DNA of 8,228 bases from Candidatus Scatomorpha merdipullorum (lineage in GTDB: Bacteria > Bacillota > Clostridia > Oscillospirales > Oscillospiraceae): NCBI GenBank assembly GCA_018716795.1, contig DVJK01000056.1, positions 1 to 8,228 of the forward strand, given 5' to 3'. A model generated the notes under the pieces. The model was not told where the DNA came from, made no database searches, and saw only the letters and a program-made list of their open reading frames with translations. The stretch's first letter is position 1. Each line of letters begins with the position of its first letter. Below are positions 6,911 to 8,228 of the stretch, in pieces. The translations under genes and the position numbers were made by a program.

Positions 6911-7507
6911 ATGTTCATGTATCAGAAAAAGCTGCAGTACCCCGTGCGGATAAAGAACCCGAACCCCATGCTGGCCAAGATAATCATAAGCCAGTACGGC
7001 GGCCCCGACGGCGAGCTGGGCGCAAGCCTGCGCTACCTCAGCCAGCGCTTTTCCATGCCCTATCCCGAACTCAAGGGCCTTCTGACCGACATCGGCACCG
7101 AGGAGCTGGGCCATCTCGAGATGATAGGCGCGATAGTCCACCAGCTCACGCGCAATATGACGGTTGAGCAGGTCAAGGCCGGCGGCTTCGCCGACTACTT
7201 CGTCGACCACACCGCGGGCGTCTACCCCGTCGCGGCCTCCGGCGCGCCCTTCAACGCGGCCTGCCTCGCCGTCAAGGGCGACGTGATTGCCGACCTCACG
7301 GAGGACATGGGCGCCGAGCAGAAGGCGCGCGTCACCTACGACAATATCCTCCGCCTCTCCGACGATCCGGACGTCAACGACGTCATACGCTTCCTGCGCG
7401 AGCGCGAGGTCGTCCACTACCAGCGCTTCGGCGAGGCGCTCCGGCTGGCGAGCGAGAAGATGGATCAGAAGAACGTATACGCGGTCAACCCCTCCTTCGA
7501 CAAATAA
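6911..7507 (+). CDS. cotJC: Spore coat protein CotJC, manganese catalase family
   Basis: CotJC is a ferritin-like four-helix coat protein related to dimanganese catalases, expected to lie in the spore coat and possibly to remove hydrogen peroxide. The 198-residue length is usual. All five expected metal ligands can be placed: Glu35 (G-E-L-G-A-S), Glu65 and His68 (E-L-G-H), Glu136 (G-A-E-Q-K-A-R) and Glu166-x-x-His169 (E-V-V-H), with His169 the ligand. The spacing agrees with the manganese catalase pattern, so catalytic activity is plausible. The start ATG at 6911 has AAGGAGGG (6896-6903) in front; a second ATG at 6917 is less well spaced. The upstream gene is the CotJA-CotJB fusion; the downstream sequence is repeat copy B starting within 5 bases of the stop. 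The convergent neighbour is phosphofructokinase. Confidence 0.95.
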   Translation: MFMYQKKLQYPVRIKNPNPMLAKIIISQYGGPDGELGASLRYLSQRFSMPYPELKGLLTDIGTEELGHLEMIGAIVHQLTRNMTVEQVKAGGFADYFVDHTAGVYPVAASGAPFNAACLAVKGDVIADLTEDMGAEQKARVTYDNILRLSDDPDVNDVIRFLREREVVHYQRFGEALRLASEKMDQKNVYAVNPSFDK

Positions 7508-7511
7508 AAAC

Positions 7512-7692
7512 AAGAAAGCCTCGCAGAGTTTCGCCGCCATGCGGCGAAAGATATGAAATCCATTTTCGGGCGAGCTCCGCCCGCCCGAAAATACTTCTCG
7601 CGGAGCGAAGTGTGAAAAATCCACCAGTCCGCAGACTGGTGGATTTCTTTGCACGAAGCGAAGCGCCGGTCCTCATCGCCCGAAGGGCGGGA
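7512..7692 (+). repeat. Composite multi-hairpin intergenic repeat, copy B
   Basis: This copy follows the cotJC stop and has the same order and orientation as 4574-4764. It holds: stem TTTCGCCGC / GCGGCGAAA (7529-7537, 7541-7549); an 11-bp stem (7562-7572 with 7582-7592) against 13 bp in copy A; a linker AATACTTCTCGCGGAGCGAAG and onward to 7616; a 13-bp stem with the same CGCA loop (7617-7629, 7634-7646); a stem CTTTGC / GCGAAG (7647-7652, 7658-7663); the shared GCGCCGGTC; and a last stem CGCCC / GGGCG (7677-7681, 7685-7689). Four base pairs of the CGCA stem differ from copy A, each change being matched on the other arm. Confidence 0.85.
7617..7650 (+). terminator. Terminator-like hairpin inside repeat copy B
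   Basis: A 13-bp perfect stem with a CGCA loop, preceded by GAAAAATC and followed by GATTTCTTT, has the same layout as 4682-4715. It would end the cotJ transcript in either direction. The C inside the T-run makes its efficiency uncertain. Confidence 0.5.
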
Positions 7693-7701
7693 GACCCTAT
7701 T

Positions 7702-7733
7702 GGCTGAAAAGGCCGTTCGAGGCCTTTTTAGCC
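7702..7733. terminator. Bidirectional intrinsic terminator between cotJC and phosphofructokinase
   Basis: GGCTGAAAAGGCC (7702-7714) pairs with GGCCTTTTTAGCC (7721-7733) apart from one G-T position, around a GTTCGA loop. The A-tract and T-tract flank the GGCC core on both strands, so it can stop transcripts from both convergent genes. The phosphofructokinase stop codon (7728-7730) lies inside the right arm. Confidence 0.75.
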
Positions 7734-8228
7734 GGCAAGCACCTTTTTGAGCCTTGCGTAGCGGGGCAGGCCGTGCTCGGTGGGGCGCTCGACCGTGCCC
7801 TGGATGAGGGGCATGGCGTAGTCGATGAAGTCCTGCGTGACGCCCGTGCCGTCGGCGGTAATCCACTCGGCGGGAACCTTCTTCTCGAAATTCGCGACGC
7901 TGTCAAGCGGGACAAGGTCATACTCGCACTTGTACTCGCCGTTTTCGCGGCTGCACTTGAAGCCGACCATCTTGCCGCTCTCGCCGGCGACGGCGCTCTC
8001 GACGGCGAGCTTGCCGGCCATGAAGGCCTCGTTGACGTCGACGGCGGAGGCAGCGTGGGCCGCGCAGCGCTGGAGCAGGCTGAGCTCTATGCCGCGGACC
8101 TTGACGCCGAGGCGCTGCTTGACGACGTTTGCGAGCAGGCTGGCGAGGCCGCCGAGCTGGGCGTGGCCGAAGCCGTCCGTGGCGCTGGTCTTGGCCTCGG
8201 AGACGAAGCTGCCGTCGGCGTAGTGGAC
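7728..8228 (-). CDS. 6-phosphofructokinase, C-terminal part (5' end outside the window)
   Basis: The frame is open from the right edge to the stop at 7728-7730, giving the last 166 residues. The sequence fits the long phosphofructokinase group of Clostridia: V-S-E-A-K-T-S-A-T-D-G-F-G-H-A-Q-L-G-G near the edge; then R-G-I-E-L-S-L-L-Q-R-C-A-A-H (the E-L-S-L-L-Q-R part at 8067-8087), the counterpart of the substrate-binding L-G-x-x-Q-R-G-G of classic enzymes; then M-A-G-K-L-A-V-E-S-A-V-A-G and D-F-I-D-Y-A-M-P-L-I-Q-G close to the end. It phosphorylates fructose 6-phosphate in glycolysis. The residues that decide between ATP and pyrophosphate as donor lie in the missing N-terminal part, so the donor cannot be stated. 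An internal ATG at 8019-8021 is not the true start. Confidence 0.9.
   Translation of the reverse strand, partial: VHYADGSFVSEAKTSATDGFGHAQLGGLASLLANVVKQRLGVKVRGIELSLLQRCAAHAASAVDVNEAFMAGKLAVESAVAGESGKMVGFKCSRENGEYKCEYDLVPLDSVANFEKKVPAEWITADGTGVTQDFIDYAMPLIQGTVERPTEHGLPRYARLKKVLAG

Noticed and set aside
5945..7654. Minus-strand open frame of 569 codons opposite sdaAA and cotJ
   Set aside because: It overlaps three recognised genes and the repeat, has no recognisable domain and no plausible start; a shadow frame.
4574..7692. The two repeat copies as a CRISPR array or as ends of one transposon
   Set aside because: The copies are 2.9 kb apart, in direct orientation, and enclose ordinary housekeeping and spore genes with no transposase; there are no regular spacers.

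Overview
The window reads as a piece of a GC-rich, endospore-forming Clostridia chromosome, probably a gut-type Oscillospirales or relative. The grounds are the cotJ spore-coat genes, the two-subunit iron-sulfur L-serine dehydratase, a BlaR1-type M56 membrane peptidase, strong GGAGG ribosome binding sites and high GC content with frequent ATA isoleucine codons. This is inference from gene content; no taxonomic marker gene is present.

Layout, left to right: (1) 1-3054, the 3' part of a very large M56 (BlaR1-like) membrane metallopeptidase. Its extracellular half is not a penicillin-binding sensor but two Asp-box motifs followed by four copies of an unrecognised repeat of about 130 residues. 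(2) 3111-4553, a lipoprotein with an SH3-like segment and two more copies of the same repeat. The two proteins look like a membrane sensor or protease and a surface-anchored partner that share a sensory module. (3) 4574-4764, the first copy of a composite multi-hairpin intergenic repeat. (4) 4839-6390, sdaAB-sdaAA, the two subunits of L-serine dehydratase, with a recognisable promoter in front. (5) 6400-6471, a branched hairpin plus T-run that looks like a terminator but whose 3' arm contains the ribosome binding site of the next gene. (6) 6470-7507, cotJ genes: a natural CotJA-CotJB fusion with a TTG start, then cotJC, a manganese-catalase-like coat protein with all five metal ligands. (7) 7512-7692, the second copy of the composite repeat. 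(8) 7702-7733, a bidirectional terminator. (9) complement 7728-8228, the C-terminal part of a 6-phosphofructokinase, convergent with the cotJ genes.

The most noteworthy items are the two-copy composite repeat, the new extracellular repeat family shared by two adjacent proteins, and the leader structure that hides the cotJ ribosome binding site. In the composite repeat, stems of up to 13 bp change in a compensatory way between copies while loops and linkers stay the same. No CRISPR array, transposase, tRNA or rRNA was seen.
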